Assembly (NCBI GenBank): GCA_905221605.1 | Contig: CAJNDS010002313.1 | Location: 1,268,403-1,332,402, forward strand | Length of the DNA: 64,000 bases | Direction of reading: 5' to 3' | DNA from: Symbiodinium natans | Taxonomy: Eukaryota; Sar; Dinophyceae; Suessiales; Symbiodiniaceae | Part shown: in pieces, positions 10,576 to 21,450 of the stretch | How the letters are laid out: every line of letters starts with the position of its first letter | Position numbering within the stretch: the stretch's first letter is position 1 | Program-made: the position numbers and the translations under genes | Notes under the pieces: generated by a model | What the model was told of the DNA's origin: nothing | Seen by the model: only the letters and a program-made list of their open reading frames with translations | The model's database searches: none

Positions 10576-11005
10576 GTGTGCGTGTGTGTCGTGTACGTGT
10601 ATGTGTATGTGTATGTGTTGTGTTGTGCTGTGTTGTGAGTGTGAGTGTGCGTGGTGTGTGTGTGTGTGGGGTGTGTGTGTGTGTGTGTGTGTGTCTGCCT
10701 GTGTTGTGTGGGTACACATACACACATGTATTTTTGACTTCTGTGCACGCATGTGTATGCACACATATGTATACCTTCTATATACTTGCATGTTGATGTG
10801 CAGACAACGCACATATAGCACACAACACGCAACACGTAACACACACACACACAGACAGACAGACTAACTACACACATCTATGCACATACACATGTATATA
10901 TATATATATATATATACATATGTGTATATATATACATATATATATATACATATATATACATACACACATATGTATATATATATATCTACACATGTATTGA
11001 CTTAC
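10060..11005. repeat. Compound CA/GT/TA microsatellite
   Basis: (TA)n, then a CA-rich arm (10190-10360) with three copies of a roughly 65-bp unit containing CGCTTGACGCAACACAACTC, then a GT-rich arm (10361-10700) and (TA)n again. The CA and GT arms are complementary and could fold. Long open frames here are only low-complexity dinucleotide translations. Confidence 0.95.
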
Positions 11006-11450
11006 TTATGTTTATATCCACACAGTAAGATACATGTATTCTTCGAAAACGAGTTGTTCGTTCATGATAACTACGTACTCGAGAAAACCGACCCAAACCC
11101 GCGTTGTGCTAATGCCAACCAGGGCGCGAACATTGCCACACAGCTCACCCCCGCTGGTGGAGTCAGAATGGTGCGTGTGAGCCTTTTGCGTTTCGGGTTT
11201 CGGGTTTCGGGTTTAGGACCCTGGGTTTAGGGTTCCGGGTTTAGGGTTAGTATTAGGGCTGCACATGCAGAACCTTAAGGGTTTCGGGCTGAAAGAAGCT
11301 TAGGCTTCACATGTTTATGGAATCTACACCCAAAAAAAGTGCCAGAAACACACATACATCGGAAGTCCGACATCTATATTAAAATGCTAAATTCCCGGAA
11401 CCTTCAAGCAGGGACTGGGAAACGTGATGTTGAAAAGTGAAGGGTTTAGG
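11006..11450. other. Unique spacer
   Basis: Unique sequence with a short run of GGGTTTC copies at 11190-11250. No supported gene. Confidence 0.5.
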
Positions 11451-11630
11451 GTTAAAACCTCCCTAAGCCCTAAACCCTAAACCCGAAAACCTAAACCCTA
11501 AACCCCGAACCGAAACCTTGAACCCTAAACCATGAACCCCTAACCCTAAACCCTAAACCCTAAACCCTAAACCCCAAACCCGAAACCCTAAACCCTAAAC
11601 ACAAGTCCAAAAACCCTATAGACCCTAAAC
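11450..11630. repeat. Degenerate CCCTAAA array
   Basis: About 20 heptamers with CCCGAAA, CCATGAA and CCCCAAA variants. Confidence 0.9.
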
Positions 11631-11693
11631 CACGTAGCACAGGCCCAAGCAGCTGCGAGGCCGTCGTGGCAGTCGCGGGAGGCCACCAGCCTT

Positions 11694-11853
11694 AGTAGCC
11701 CAGTGGCCATCTTACAATAAGGGCACCCTTTTTCGGCTAATCCTAAACCCTAAACCCTAAACCCTAAACCCTAAACCCTAAACCCTAAACCGTAAACTTA
11801 CCCTAAACCCTAAACCCTAAAAAGGGTAAAGGGTGCTACTGGGCTACCAAGCA
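11694..11853. mobile_element. TIR element, family E, with heptamer interior
   Basis: The left end reads TAGTAGCCCAGTGGC then AAGGGCACCCTTTTT; the right end reads AAAAAGGGTAAAGGGTG then CTACTGGGCTACCAA. The ends are inverted. The interior, 11740-11820, is a CCCTAAA array of about ten copies. Confidence 0.7.
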
Positions 11854-11922
11854 GCTGAATTGGGATCTTCTGGAGCTGCAGTCGGCCCATGAACTCCTCA
11901 CGTCTGTCATCACACGTCTGGA

Positions 11923-12014
11923 GGGTTTAGGGTTTAGGGTTTAGGGTTTAGGGTTTAGGGTTTAGGGTTTAGGGTTTAGGGTTTAGGGTTTAGGGTTTAG
12001 GGTTTAGGGTTTAG
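11923..12014. repeat. TTTAGGG array, 13 copies
   Basis: Perfect tandem heptamers. Confidence 0.98.
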
Positions 12015-13589
12015 TGACTGAAGGGTGATGCTCGGCGTTCCTGGCACTCAGCTTCCAAATCTTCGGTATAGAGCCCAAAGAACAATCATCAACCGTGGCT
12101 CCACCAGAAGAACTTCGAGCCGAAGCCCGAAACCCTCAACCAAAAACCTCTCTCACACCCACACTCACACCTCCAAGCCTCCCTACAGCCCTTCTATATA
12201 CATACACTACCCCTCCCCCCCCCCCTTCCCTCTACACCCTCTACAGTACACCCCGCGCTCAACTAAGCCCAAGCAGCCCCATCTTCGGACCACTCCACAT
12301 CCGGAAAAGGCACCTTACAAGGAAGCACCGAGCTTCAGGGGGCTGAGGGTCTAAGGGCTTAGTGTGTTAAGTTGATATTTTCAGTTTGGGGAATTGTTGG
12401 GGACGGACTACACCCGAAACTCTGGCCCTAACCCTGAATTAGAGCCCTAAACCCCTCAACCCTGTGGGGGCGTGAATGGTGCATGTTTAGAGGCCCCGAT
12501 TTTAACCCTTACAGGCTCTAGAAGGCCGAAAGCGATCGGCCAACATGAGAAAAGGGGGGGAGAGTGTGGAGAGTCCTAATCTGAGGGTACGCATTTGTTT
12601 CTTGGCTTGGGGGACCTGGTCCACTCTGACACCGTAATCCCTAGTCCCCAAAGCCTAAATAGCCCCTAACGTCCCAATTGTTCACCTTTTCAAGCCCTGC
12701 ATAAATCCTACAACAAGCCCCAAAAACTGAGCCCGTGTGGAAGCCTGGCTTCGGAAGCAAGAGTCAAGAGGCTTGAAGGCTGTTTTCGGCTTAGCGGCAG
12801 CAGGGATATTGGAGCTTAAGCAGGTTCAGGGTTCTAGATGTTAGTCTAAAAACATCCTGCGCGGCCGAGTTGCTGTTTGCCAGGCGCTCTTGGTGTAGAC
12901 GAGGGAGAACCCATAGCCGTACCTGCACCCCCAAACCCTATACACTCCGAAACCCTAAACCTTAAACCCTAAACCACATTAAGCTCTACATCCCATTCTG
13001 CCAGCTAATGTTCAGGGTTTGGGTTTCACGCACAGAGCGCTTGATAGAGCTGGGCCATATTAGGGTTTAGGGTTTGGGTTTTGGGGTTAAAACTCCCCAA
13101 GCCCGCAGCCCCATCCGTGAAAAGATTGGACAACCAACCTGAATCTAAAACTAAATACTCCAACCGCCCGCCAGAATAGCCTTAAACCCTAAACTTTCCG
13201 TAAACTTTGGCTGCAGACCCTAAACCCTAAACTCTAAGAGCATAAACCCTAAACTCTAAGAAGCAATGGGACCAAAGGTCGCTGGTCACTAAGCCCCATG
13301 CACTACCGCCTAACGGCTCCGATGTAGCACCTTGTTTAGGGCAGTATACCAGAATCTCCTACAACTGACCCACAAAGCATTAATTCTGAACCCTAAACCC
13401 TAAACCCCAAACCCTAAACCCCAAAGCCGGAACCCTATACCCTAAACCCTAAACCCCTATTATAAACCCTAAACCCTAAACCCTAAACCCCGCTCACTGG
13501 AAGGACTCGCGCATGGGCCCCTCCACCAGGGGGTCGGTCTTCGGATCGAAGAAGCCAAACTGCTGCTCTTTGACCTCCAAGAGAGGTAA
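12015..13589. other. Sparse-heptamer region
   Basis: Mostly unique sequence with short heptamer runs at 12940-12975, 13056-13085, 13190-13255 and 13385-13490. Plus-strand frames at 12025-12354 are proline/serine-rich through C-rich DNA and are not convincing. The block GGCTCCGATGTAGCACC at 13315 recurs near 28311 and 59447 (dispersed repeat). Confidence 0.5.
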
Positions 13590-13810
13590 GGTTTAGGGTT
13601 TAGGGTTTAGGGTTTAAGGTTTAGGGTGTAGGGTTTAGGGTTCAGGGTTCAGGGTTCAGGGTTCAGGGTTTAGGGTTTAGGGTTTAGGGTTTGGGGTTTT
13701 GGGGTTTGAGGTTTGGGGTTTGGGGTCTAGGGTCTAGGGTTTCGGGTTTAGGGTTGAGGTTGGACTTAGGGTTTAGGGTTTAGGGTTAGGGTTCAGGGTT
13801 TAGGGGTAAA
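13590..13810. repeat. Heptamer array with GGTTCAG block
   Basis: TTTAGGG with a homogenised run of TTCAGGG at 13634-13670 and GGGGTTT at 13690-13730. Confidence 0.95.
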
Positions 13811-14199
13811 CCCTATAAACCCTAACGCTAACAACCAAAAAAACTGACACCCTAAACCCTTGTAACACCGTAACCAGTAACCCTAAATCCTGAACCCTAA
13901 ACCCTGAACCTGAACCCTGGGGGTTTAGCGTGATCCCATTGGTCACGTAATGGAAGCTCCTGAACAAGATCACGGATTTCTACGCGGCATTTCGAGAAAG
14001 TGGACTACGCATCAATCTGAAGTCACTTCTTTTCAGGCGCTGTCTTGTCTGCTGCGAGCTTTTGCAAGCTCTTGCCAAAGCCTTCTTTTTGGGCATGGGC
14101 ATGTAGCTTGTCCTTTGTCTCCAGACACCCACCCCCAAAGAAACCATGAACAGCGAAAACAGAAACGGGTTACAATCAGTGACGTTCGCCTAGCCTAAA

Positions 14200-14406
14200 C
14201 CCAAGACCCTAAACACTAAATCCAAACCCTAAACCCTAGCCCCAAACCCGAAACCCTAAACCCCCAAACCCTAAACCCTAAACCCCAAAACCCCAAAACC
14301 CCAAAACCCCAAAACCCCAAAAACCCAAAACCCCAAAACCCTGAACCCTAAACCCCTAAACCCCTAAAACCCTAAACCCCTAAACCCTAAACCCTAAACC
14401 CTAAAC
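14200..14406. repeat. CCCTAAA array with CCCCAAAA octamers
   Basis: Heptamers flank about seven octamers CCCCAAAA at 14283-14340. The octamer is the Euplotes/Oxytricha-type telomere unit but here is plainly a local variant. Confidence 0.95.
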
Positions 14407-14494
14407 CAGGTGCCTCCATCATGTGCCACTCCGACAGCGTCGCTGCGGCCTTGAGTCCTGGAGCCGCCTCATCGTAGGGGTGGGGGGGGGCTTC

Positions 14495-15060
14495 GGGTTT
14501 AGGGTTTAGGGTTTGGGGGTTGGGGTTTATTGAAACTATTAAGGGTTCAGGTCCGGGGAAGTTTCGAGGAGTTTCTGTTTTTGATTTTTCTTAATAATTT
14601 CAAGTTACAGGGGGCTTGAGGTTTTAGGGTTTAGAGTTTAGGGTTTGGGATTTGGGGTTTAGGGGTTAGGGTTTAGGGTTTGGGGTTTAGGCTTTATAGG
14701 GTTTAGGGCTTGGGGTTTGGGGTATAGGGTTTGGGGTTTAGGGTTTCGGGTTTGGGGTTTAGGCTTTGGGGTTTAGGGTTTAGGGTTTGGAGTTTGGGGA
14801 TTGGGGTTTAGGGGTTTAGGGGTATAGGGTTTGGGGTTTGGGGTTTAGGGTTTGGGGTTTCGGGTTTGGGGTTTAGGGTTTGGGGTTTAGGGTTTAGGCT
14901 TTAGGGTTTGGGGTTTCGGGTTTGGGGTTTGGGGTTTAGGGGTTTAGGGGTTTAGGGTTTGGGGTTTCGGGTTTAGGGTTTTGGGCTTGGGGTTTAGGGG
15001 TTGGGGTTTAGCGTTTGGGGTTTGGGGTTTAGGGTTGGGGTTCGGGGTCTAGTGGCTTAG
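14495..15060. repeat. Long mixed GGGTTTA/GGGGTTT array
   Basis: Over 500 bp of interleaved GGGTTTA, GGGGTTT and GGGTTTC units, one of the longest near-continuous repeat blocks in the window. A 120-bp unique insert lies near 14525-14630. Confidence 0.95.
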
Positions 15061-15460
15061 GGATTAGGACTTCGCAGGGTTAAGGGGGATTCCGACTTGT
15101 CGTTTAGCTGGCTGAGAACCTGGATGACCCGTCAGAGTACACTTGCAGGGGCCCACATCAAGACGCGTGCCGACTTAGTGACTTACGTCCGGACAACATA
15201 ATGCGCTTGCCGGAAAGGCCGTTATCAGTATGCAACAATACCCTCAAGTCTAAACCCGAAACCCGAATAATCCCTATAAGCCCTGAACCCTAAATCCTAA
15301 ACCCTGAGCCCTAAACCCTATAGACCCTAAAAACTTAACTAAACCCTAAAACCAGAAATAAACCCTAAACCCTACTTGTGGATCCAACGGATGAGGACCC
15401 AAAAGGACGGATCGTTGCAGTCAAGCTGCAACTAGCTGGCCGCCTTCAAGTGTCGAGTCT
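15061..15460. other. Unique islands around degenerate heptamers
   Basis: The island 15080-15250 is open on the plus strand with SWLRTWMTRQSTLAGAH but stops within 40 codons. Degenerate CCCTAAA follows to 15375. Confidence 0.4.
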
Positions 15461-15489
15461 CTCTGTTTTTTCTTTTTTCTATCTCTCTC

Positions 15490-15526
<37 letters not shown>

Positions 15527-16400
15527 AGGGTTTAGGGTTTAGGGTGGAAGGGGCTAGCCTGCATCCATCAAAGGACCGTATTTAAACGACCATGTGGCAG
15601 CTTAAAAGCCATCCAGAATCCTGTACAGCAACGCCCAGCCCCCGCGCCTCAGGGTGTGTGGATGTTGGTGAGGGTGTGGGTGGGTGTGGGGTTGGGGGTG
15701 AGTGGGCGGGTGGGTGGGCATGTAGGTGTGTGTCTGTGTGTCTCTGTGTGTGTCTCTATGTGTGTGTGTGTGTGTGTGTGTGTCTGTGTGTCTTTGTGCG
15801 TGTCTCTGTGCGTGTCTCTGTGCGTGTCTCTGTGCGTGTCTCTCTGCGTGTCTCCCTCTCTCTCTCTCTCTGCGTGCGCGCGCGCATGCGTGTGCGGGTG
15901 CGCGTGCGCGTACGTGTACGTGCACGTGTGTGCGTGCGCGTGCGCGTGCGGGTGCAAGTGCGCGTGCGCACGTGCGCGCGCGCGCGCGCGCGCGCGGGTG
16001 GGTGGGTGGGTGGGTGAGTGGGTGGGTAGGTGGGTGGGTGGGTGGGTGGGTGTGTCTGTGTCTCTGTGTCTCTGTGTGTCTGTGTCTCTGTGCGTCTGTG
16101 TCTCTGTGTGTCTGTGTCTCTGTGTCTCTGTGTGGCTGTGTCTCTGTGTCTCTGTGTGTGTGCAGACACACAGACACACACAGATGTGTGTGTGTGTGTG
16201 TGTCTCTGTGTGTGTGTGTGTGTGCGTGTGGGTGTGTGTGTGTGTGTGTGTCTGTGTCTGTGTCTGTGTCTGTGTCTGTGTCTGTGTCTGTGTCTGTGTC
16301 TGTGTCTGTGTCTGTGTCTGTGTCTGTGGCTGTGTCTGTGTCTGTGTCTGTGTCTGTGTCTGTGTCTGTGTCTGTGTCTGTGTCTGTGTCTGTGTCTGTG
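15461..16400. repeat. CT, GT, GC and TGTGTC microsatellites
   Basis: (CT)n at 15480-15525, GT-rich tracts 15650-16250 with (CG)n at 15978-15995 and (GGTG)n at 15996-16050, then perfect TGTGTC hexamers 16245-16400 up to the gap. The long frames on both strands are artefacts of low complexity. Confidence 0.97.
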
Positions 16401-16500
16401 NNNNNNNNNNNNNNNNNNNNNNNNNNNNNNNNNNNNNNNNNNNNNNNNNNNNNNNNNNNNNNNNNNNNNNNNNNNNNNNNNNNNNNNNNNNNNNNNNNNN
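16401..16500. other. Assembly gap (100 N)
   Basis: Exactly 100 N between a hexamer microsatellite and a perfect CCCTAAA array: a placeholder gap of unknown true size. Linkage across it is unproven. Confidence 0.99.
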
Positions 16501-16575
16501 TAAACCCTAAACCCTAAACCCTAAACCCTAAACCCTAAACCCTAAACCCTAAACCCTAAACCCTAAACCCTAAAC
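16501..16575. repeat. CCCTAAA array, about 11 copies
   Basis: Perfect heptamers begin at the first base after the gap. Confidence 0.98.
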
Positions 16576-16689
16576 CCTAACCCAAAAACCAAAAAAAAAA
16601 AAACAAGCTGCGTAGAGCTCCTAAAAGGCCGAAGATTTCAAGCCCAAGAGCTGATGCCGCGCCGCTTCTCCTGAGGACTCCCGATTGTA

Positions 16690-16855
16690 GGGTTTAGGGG
16701 GCTTAGGGTTAGGTAAGGCTTAGGGTTTAGGGTTTAGGGTTTAGGGTTTAGGGTTTAGGGTGTAGGGTCTAGGGTCTAGGGTCTAGGGTTTAGGGTTTAG
16801 GTAAGGTTTAGGGTTTAGGGCTTGGGGTTTAGAGTTTAGAGTTTAGCATTCTTTG
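16690..16855. repeat. TTTAGGG array with GGTCTAG variants
   Basis: About 20 heptamers including a run of GGGTCTA. Confidence 0.95.
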
Positions 16856-16857
16856 AT

Positions 16858-17560
16858 ATGTTGGTGGTAGCTCGAGCACGCGGGGAAATTTGGGTACTGA
16901 GGGTGCGATGCTCGGACGAAATTCGCTGGTTAGACGCGAAGTGCACATTGGCAACTCACCATCAGAAAGGCTGCTAAAGGAATGCCAAGCCCCATAAGGG
17001 GCTTAGATGGTTCAAGGCTATAAGACTACTAAGCTCGAGACTTTGCTTGGGCTTAGGGAGCTTTAAGGGTTCAGGGCTTCGGTATCGGGACAGGCCATTA
17101 CGGCTACTGCAGCTCGCTCCTTCTGCGAGCAACCAATGTTGCGAGTGGACGTCACATGCGCAAGCTGTGTTCGGAGCCTCATCACTGTACCTCACCTCGC
17201 CAAAGCCGCTCCTGATGCTCAGCACGAAGCGCGCGGATCTCAACAGTGAGGTTCAGACCCAAGAAGCAGCCGGGATCCTCTAGCCTTGTCGTGGCGCTGT
17301 CGGCGCCTCTCCTTCTCCCTTCGCTTGCGATCTCTGTTGGTGGTGTAAGCGTGGGTACCTCGGGTAGCTAGGCTTTTTGGAGCAAAATTGGCTTGGCAAG
17401 GGAAACCGGCTATTGCACTTATGTTTATCCGGCAATTACGGACAGGGTTTAATTTATTAAGGTGGGGTTGGGGCTTCTCTGCAGCACCCGGACTTGGTCT
17501 TGCACTTCTCCACAGAGCTAACAGCGTGGACGTCACAAACGTCGCAGCAAAACTCTATCA
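16858..17560. other. Repeat-free island, possible exons
   Basis: About 700 bp without heptamers. A plus ORF of 39 codons starts at ATG 16858 and contains ARGEIWVLRVRCSDEIRWLD. A minus frame at 17240-17536 contains RDRKRREKERRRQRHDKARG, a basic tract. Both strands are open in places, so strand and exon limits are not settled. Confidence 0.35.
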
Positions 17561-17770
17561 GTCAAGGTGCATTGAGGATGTAGGGTTTAGGGTTTAGGGT
17601 TTTTGGGGTTTAGGGGTTAGGGTTTACGGCCGCGCAGCTACTTCCCACAACAAAAACTTGTGAGCAGCCTCATAGCCGGTCATACCCCAAACCTGTCTAA
17701 TTCCCTCCCCCTACACCGAGTATTGAACATTACCCATACACTGTGTTTTTTTACGATATGGAGTTATTTT

Positions 17771-17894
17771 GGGATATTCCCCTTGTACTAACCTAAACCC
17801 TAAACCCGAAACCCTTAAGCCTAAACCCTAAACCCACTATAGTGGGGGCACTATAATCCCTACTAAGGACTGTTAGTACAAGGGGGAACATCCC
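17771..17894. mobile_element. TIR element, family A, with heptamer interior
   Basis: The left end GGGATATTCCCCTTGTACTA and right end TAGTACAAGGGGGAACATCCC (first 20 bases) are inverted. The left interior is replaced by six degenerate CCCTAAA units; the right interior keeps the family core ACTATAATCCCTACTAAGGA. Confidence 0.8.
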
Positions 17895-18122
17895 ATGGGG
17901 CTAACCCTTGGGGTGGGTTCCCATACGTTAGGGTTTAGGGTTTAGGGTTGAAGGTTTAGGGCTTAGGGGTTGGGTATCGGGTTGAGGGTTTAGGGTTTAG
18001 GACTACCGAATTTTGGGAGCACATGAAGCTTTTGCGGAATGCCCACATATCACAAGCCAGTTACGCAGCACTTGCAGGCTTTACTGCCCTACAAAGCCTA
18101 AAGCCTCAACTCTAAACCCCAA

Positions 18123-18335
18123 ACCGCAGTTCATGCTGTCCTGGTAGCCCCGCATCTTTCTGTCGTAGGCGTGCTTGCGGTCCTCCGGGACAGTATATGA
18201 CTCGTATCTAGGAGCACGGTCATACAGTTGTAGCTGTCTCGCAATGAGTATCACCCACAAGAACTGTACGAAACCTGCTCCTGGCTGGCCGATGTATTTC
18301 GAGATGGCAGCGCACATCTTGAGTTTGGCTCTGCA
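18123..18335 (-). CDS. Candidate exon with a membrane-like segment
   Basis: The minus frame opens after a TAG near 18347 and reads through an ATG at 18317 for about 65 codons. It contains GAGFVQFLWVILIARQLQLY, a probable membrane segment, followed by polar RAPRYESYTVPEDRKHAYDR. The frame runs into heptamer DNA after NCG, where a donor GCG|GTTTGG is available. A small single-span membrane protein is one reading; no family recognised. Confidence 0.42.
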
Positions 18336-18499
18336 AGGCTCTGCGGCGTTCTACATGCGAAGCCGAAGCACCGTGCACGCATCCCACAATTGTCAACAGA
18401 TTCTGGGCTCTTCTGTGGGGCAAAGCAACTGGAACCCATTCGCGATTTCATACCGCTCTCCACCCTCGACAAAGCTTGTAAAATAATCACTCAACCAAC

Positions 18500-19015
18500 T
18501 GACCCTCAAATCCCCAAGGCCAACTAAACACAAACCCACAAACCTCTAAACTCTCTGCAATGATGATCCTCCATAGAACGCCATTTCCGGCGATTAATAC
18601 AAGAGGCAACCCAAACGCCATTTCCAGCACTTGAGGTTGTACCCTTGGGTTTTGGGGCCCTGGATCCTCAGGGTCGTATAAGGGCCATCTGAGCAGTACG
18701 TTAATGAGAACCTCTTAGAAGTACAACCTTAGGGCTACGCGGCACTTGCTATAGGAGGCCCTAAACTAACCCCAAACCCTAAACCCTAAACCCGAAACCC
18801 TACACCCTGAACCCTAAATCCTAAACCGCATAGGCCCAGCAGGTCCTCAGCCGTCGTCGTGGTGTCAGGACCGCCCCATTCGACCAAGGAAAGTGATGTG
18901 AACCTGCCGAAAGGCTCGAGGACTCAAGGGTTTAGGGTTTAGGGGTTAGGGTTTAGGGTTTAGGGTTTACCCCAAAGGACGTACCCCTGAGGGTTTAGGG
19001 TTTAGGCTTTTAGGG
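18500..19015. other. Unique and degenerate heptamer sequence
   Basis: CCCTAAA-like units at 18770-18830 and TTTAGGG units at 18925-18970. Nothing else assignable. Confidence 0.5.
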
Positions 19016-19017
19016 TC

Positions 19018-19127
19018 AGTTACATGGCCCCTTTGTATGGGCCCTTAAAAGGGTACCCCTCATATACCCACGATATACCCTATACAAATTGCGGGCCCAT
19101 AGATCCGAACCCTTTGAGGTTAGGGAC
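19018..19127. mobile_element. TIR element, family D, right end decayed
   Basis: The left end GTTACATGGCCCCTTTG matches the copy at 161. The right side keeps only the GGTTAGGGACC core. Confidence 0.5.
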
Positions 19128-19247
19128 CAGGGTAGAGTCCTATGAAGCCCCAAGCCCTTCCAGGAGTAACTCATGCGCAGCTCTTTGGAAGTCCTTTGGA
19201 AAGCGACTCTAGCTTCAGGGCTTCTGGGGATGCGTATATAGGGTTTA

Positions 19248-19342
19248 CCCTAAACCCTAAACCCTAAACCCTAAACCCTAAACCCTAAACCCTAAACCCT
19301 AAACCCTAAACCCTAAACCCTAAACCCTAAACCCTAAACCCT
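19248..19342. repeat. CCCTAAA array, 13 copies
   Basis: Perfect heptamers. Confidence 0.98.
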
Positions 19343-19523
19343 GCTCAGGGTTTAGGGCTTGGGGTTTTTTAGGTCCCAAGGCCTCCAGGAAAGCATCCAT
19401 GCCCAACCCCCTGGGTTGAACTCAGAACTACCCTGTATACCATTGACTCCTTTAAATACACCCTAAACCCTAAACCCTAAACCCTAAACCCTAAACCCAA
19501 AATCATCTTAAACCCTCGAGGCT

Positions 19524-19742
19524 GGGATGCTCCCCCGTATACTAGCAGTCCTTTTTTGGGGTTCGAGTACCCCTACAAGGAGGGGCCCCTCTAGTTAGAA
19601 GTAGAGTTATAAGGACCCTAAACTGAGTTATAAGGAGCCTAACTAGGGTTATAAGTCCCTTAACGATACTTGGTATAGTAAGGGGGCGCCTCCTTGTACC
19701 ATAATCCGTAGTAAGGACTGTTAGCAAAAGGGGGATCATCCC
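19524..19742. mobile_element. Family A element containing a nested family B element
   Basis: Outer ends GGGATGCTCCCCCGTATACT and GTTAGCAAAAGGGGGATCATCCC (last bases) are family A. At 19574-19698 a complete family B copy (ACAAGGAGGGGCCCC ... CGCCTCCTTGT) sits inside, so B inserted into A. Confidence 0.8.
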
Positions 19743-19744
19743 AA

Positions 19745-21110
19745 CCTAAACACCCTAAAAGCCCAAAAAATCCCCAAAATCCAAAAACTCCACCTCAAAG
19801 CTCGCAAGCAAGAACCTATAAAACCATAAACCCCAAAACCCTAGAGACCAAAAAAGAAACCGAAAATCGTAAAACCGTTAAAGCTTAAACCTTAAACCCT
19901 AATCCCCCCCAAGCCCAAACCCAAACCTTAAAAGCCACCTAAAACAGCCCGAACTCTTGACACTTGACACAACAAGCCGAAACAGAAACCTAAAGCCCTA
20001 AAAACCCAAAAAAGCCTCAAACACAAACAAGCTACTAAACCAAAACAAACCTACCCCCCCCCCCCCCCCCCCCCCACCCGGCAAAAACCAGTCCCAACAA
20101 CCCAAAAGCCCGTCAACAAAAAAAGTGGGAAACAAAAAACACCTTAACAAAACCTAACAAAAAAACAGAAACCCCAAAAGCCACTGTGCTTGAAGTCTTC
20201 GTGGAGTTGCTGCGCGAGCGTGCGTGCCACGAGGCCGTTGTTAGATCGCTTGAGAGTTATCCGATTCACTGCGAGTTTGGTTTGAGGTTGATCTGGACCG
20301 ATAGGAGTTGTTTGTGGTATCTGCTGAGACGGGTTGGTGGAATCCCAATGCTTCACAGCCAGTAATGGGATCGCAAAGGACAAAGGCTCGAGTTCGTTCT
20401 TCACCACCCGTTTGGTCCGTGATCTGGTGCACTACATCAAAACTGGGCGCCTGTGATTCCTGCTTTCGTCAAACGAGAAGTGTCCTTCCCTTACAAGAAC
20501 GTAGTCACCCCCCCCCCTTGACACAAAAAGAAATTGAAATAACCTGGAACCCGAAAATATAAAACAACCCATAAAACCCTGAAGCCCCAAAGACCCCCCC
20601 AAAGACCCCCCCAAAAACCCAAACAAAATCCAAACAACCCTTGAAAGCTCTAAAGCCCTAAATGCCCTAAATCCTGAACCCCCAAAACAACCTGAAAACC
20701 CTAAAAACCCTAAAACCCCTACAAAACCTGAAGCCCCAACCAAAAAGAAAAAGCCTCAAAACCCTCAAACCCTAAAAACCCTCAAACCCGAAAAGCCCTA
20801 AACCCGAAAAAAACCTATAAACCCTAGAAACCCCTTGATAAACAAACGAAAAGCCCCCCCCCCCAAAAAAAAACACCTAAAACCTAAACAAACCATCCTT
20901 CCCCCATAGCCCTGAAAAAACTTAAGAAACCCCAAAGCCCCAAAGCTCTAACAGAAGCCTAAAAAATCCTACAAACGTCTACAAACCCTAAATTAAAACC
21001 CTAAAAGCCTGAAAACCCTAAAACAAACCTAAAACCTCTAAAAACCCTAAAAACCCTGAACAACTCTAAACACCAAAAAACCGAAAACCCTTTTAACAAA
21101 ACCTTCAGCG
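19745..21110. repeat. A/C-rich decayed heptamer region
   Basis: Over 1 kb of highly degenerate CCCTAAA/CCCAAAA units, e.g. 19745-20040 and 20560-21090, with C22 at 20054-20075. It looks like an old array eroded by mutation. Confidence 0.8.
20144..20490 (-). CDS. Repeat-free island, candidate exon
   Basis: Two overlapping minus frames are open. One (20144-20407) contains NRITLKRSNNGLVARTLAQQ; the other (20241-20432) contains TRAFVLCDPITGCEALGFHQ. The island is normal in composition inside an A/C-rich decayed repeat, which favours a retained exon. Frame is undecided and no family recognised. Confidence 0.35.
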
Positions 21111-21178
21111 TGCCTCCAGAGACTGCAGCCCTGGCAGCCACGGCATGCCCCCCGCAACGTTCCTGCCCCCGCTCTGGA

Positions 21179-21231
21179 ACCCTAAGGGACCATGTACCTA
21201 TATAGTATATGCTTGGGCCTTAAAGGGGTTT
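21179..21231. mobile_element. Half of a family C element
   Basis: CCTAAGGGACCATGTACCTA and the adjoining CTTGGGCCTTAAAGGGGTT match the left half of the copy at 21295, then run straight into TTTAGGG copies. Confidence 0.65.
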
Positions 21232-21294
21232 AGGTTTAGGGTTTAGGGTTTAGGGTTTAGGGTTGAGGGTTTAGGGTTACCCTAAACCCTAAAC

Positions 21295-21404
21295 CGTAAG
21301 GGTCCATGTACCTATATCGTTTTATACTTGGGCCTTAAAGGGGTTCCCATATGTTAGCTTTAGGGCCCCAAGTATCTACTGTGTAGGCACATGGACCCTA
21401 AGGG
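21295..21404. mobile_element. TIR element, family C, full copy
   Basis: Ends TAAGGGTCCATGTACCTA and TAGGCACATGGACCCTA are inverted; a third copy lies at 61180-61288. Confidence 0.8.
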
Positions 21405-21410
21405 TTAGGG

Positions 21411-21450
21411 AAGTTACATGGTCCCTGAATAGGGTTTGCCCTATTCAGGG
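21411..21450. repeat. Family D end with perfect hairpin
   Basis: AGTTACATGGT leads into a hairpin at 21423-21450 with 12-bp arms CCCTGAATAGGG/CCCTATTCAGGG and loop TTTG. Confidence 0.85.

Noticed and set aside
9908-10877. Long open frames (up to 284 codons) on both strands
   Set aside because: They are translations of CA/GT microsatellite (His-Thr or Cys-Val strings); open on both strands and in several frames.
13951-14106. Reverse-transcriptase-like SGLRIN.KS peptide (plus frame)
   Set aside because: Only about ten residues recall the RT segment, the frame closes within 52 codons, and no YxDD or other RT motif is nearby.
14283-14340. Ciliate-type telomere (CCCCAAAA)
   Set aside because: It is embedded in CCCTAAA/CCCCTAAA variants and is a local variant, not evidence of ciliate origin.
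15592-16517. Long open frames up to 284 codons
   Set aside because: Low-complexity GT/TGTGTC repeats; some even run through the N gap.
19556-19572. tRNA T-arm-like GGGGTTCGAGTACCCC
   Set aside because: No acceptor stem, D arm or anticodon arm fits; it spans the junction of nested elements A and B.
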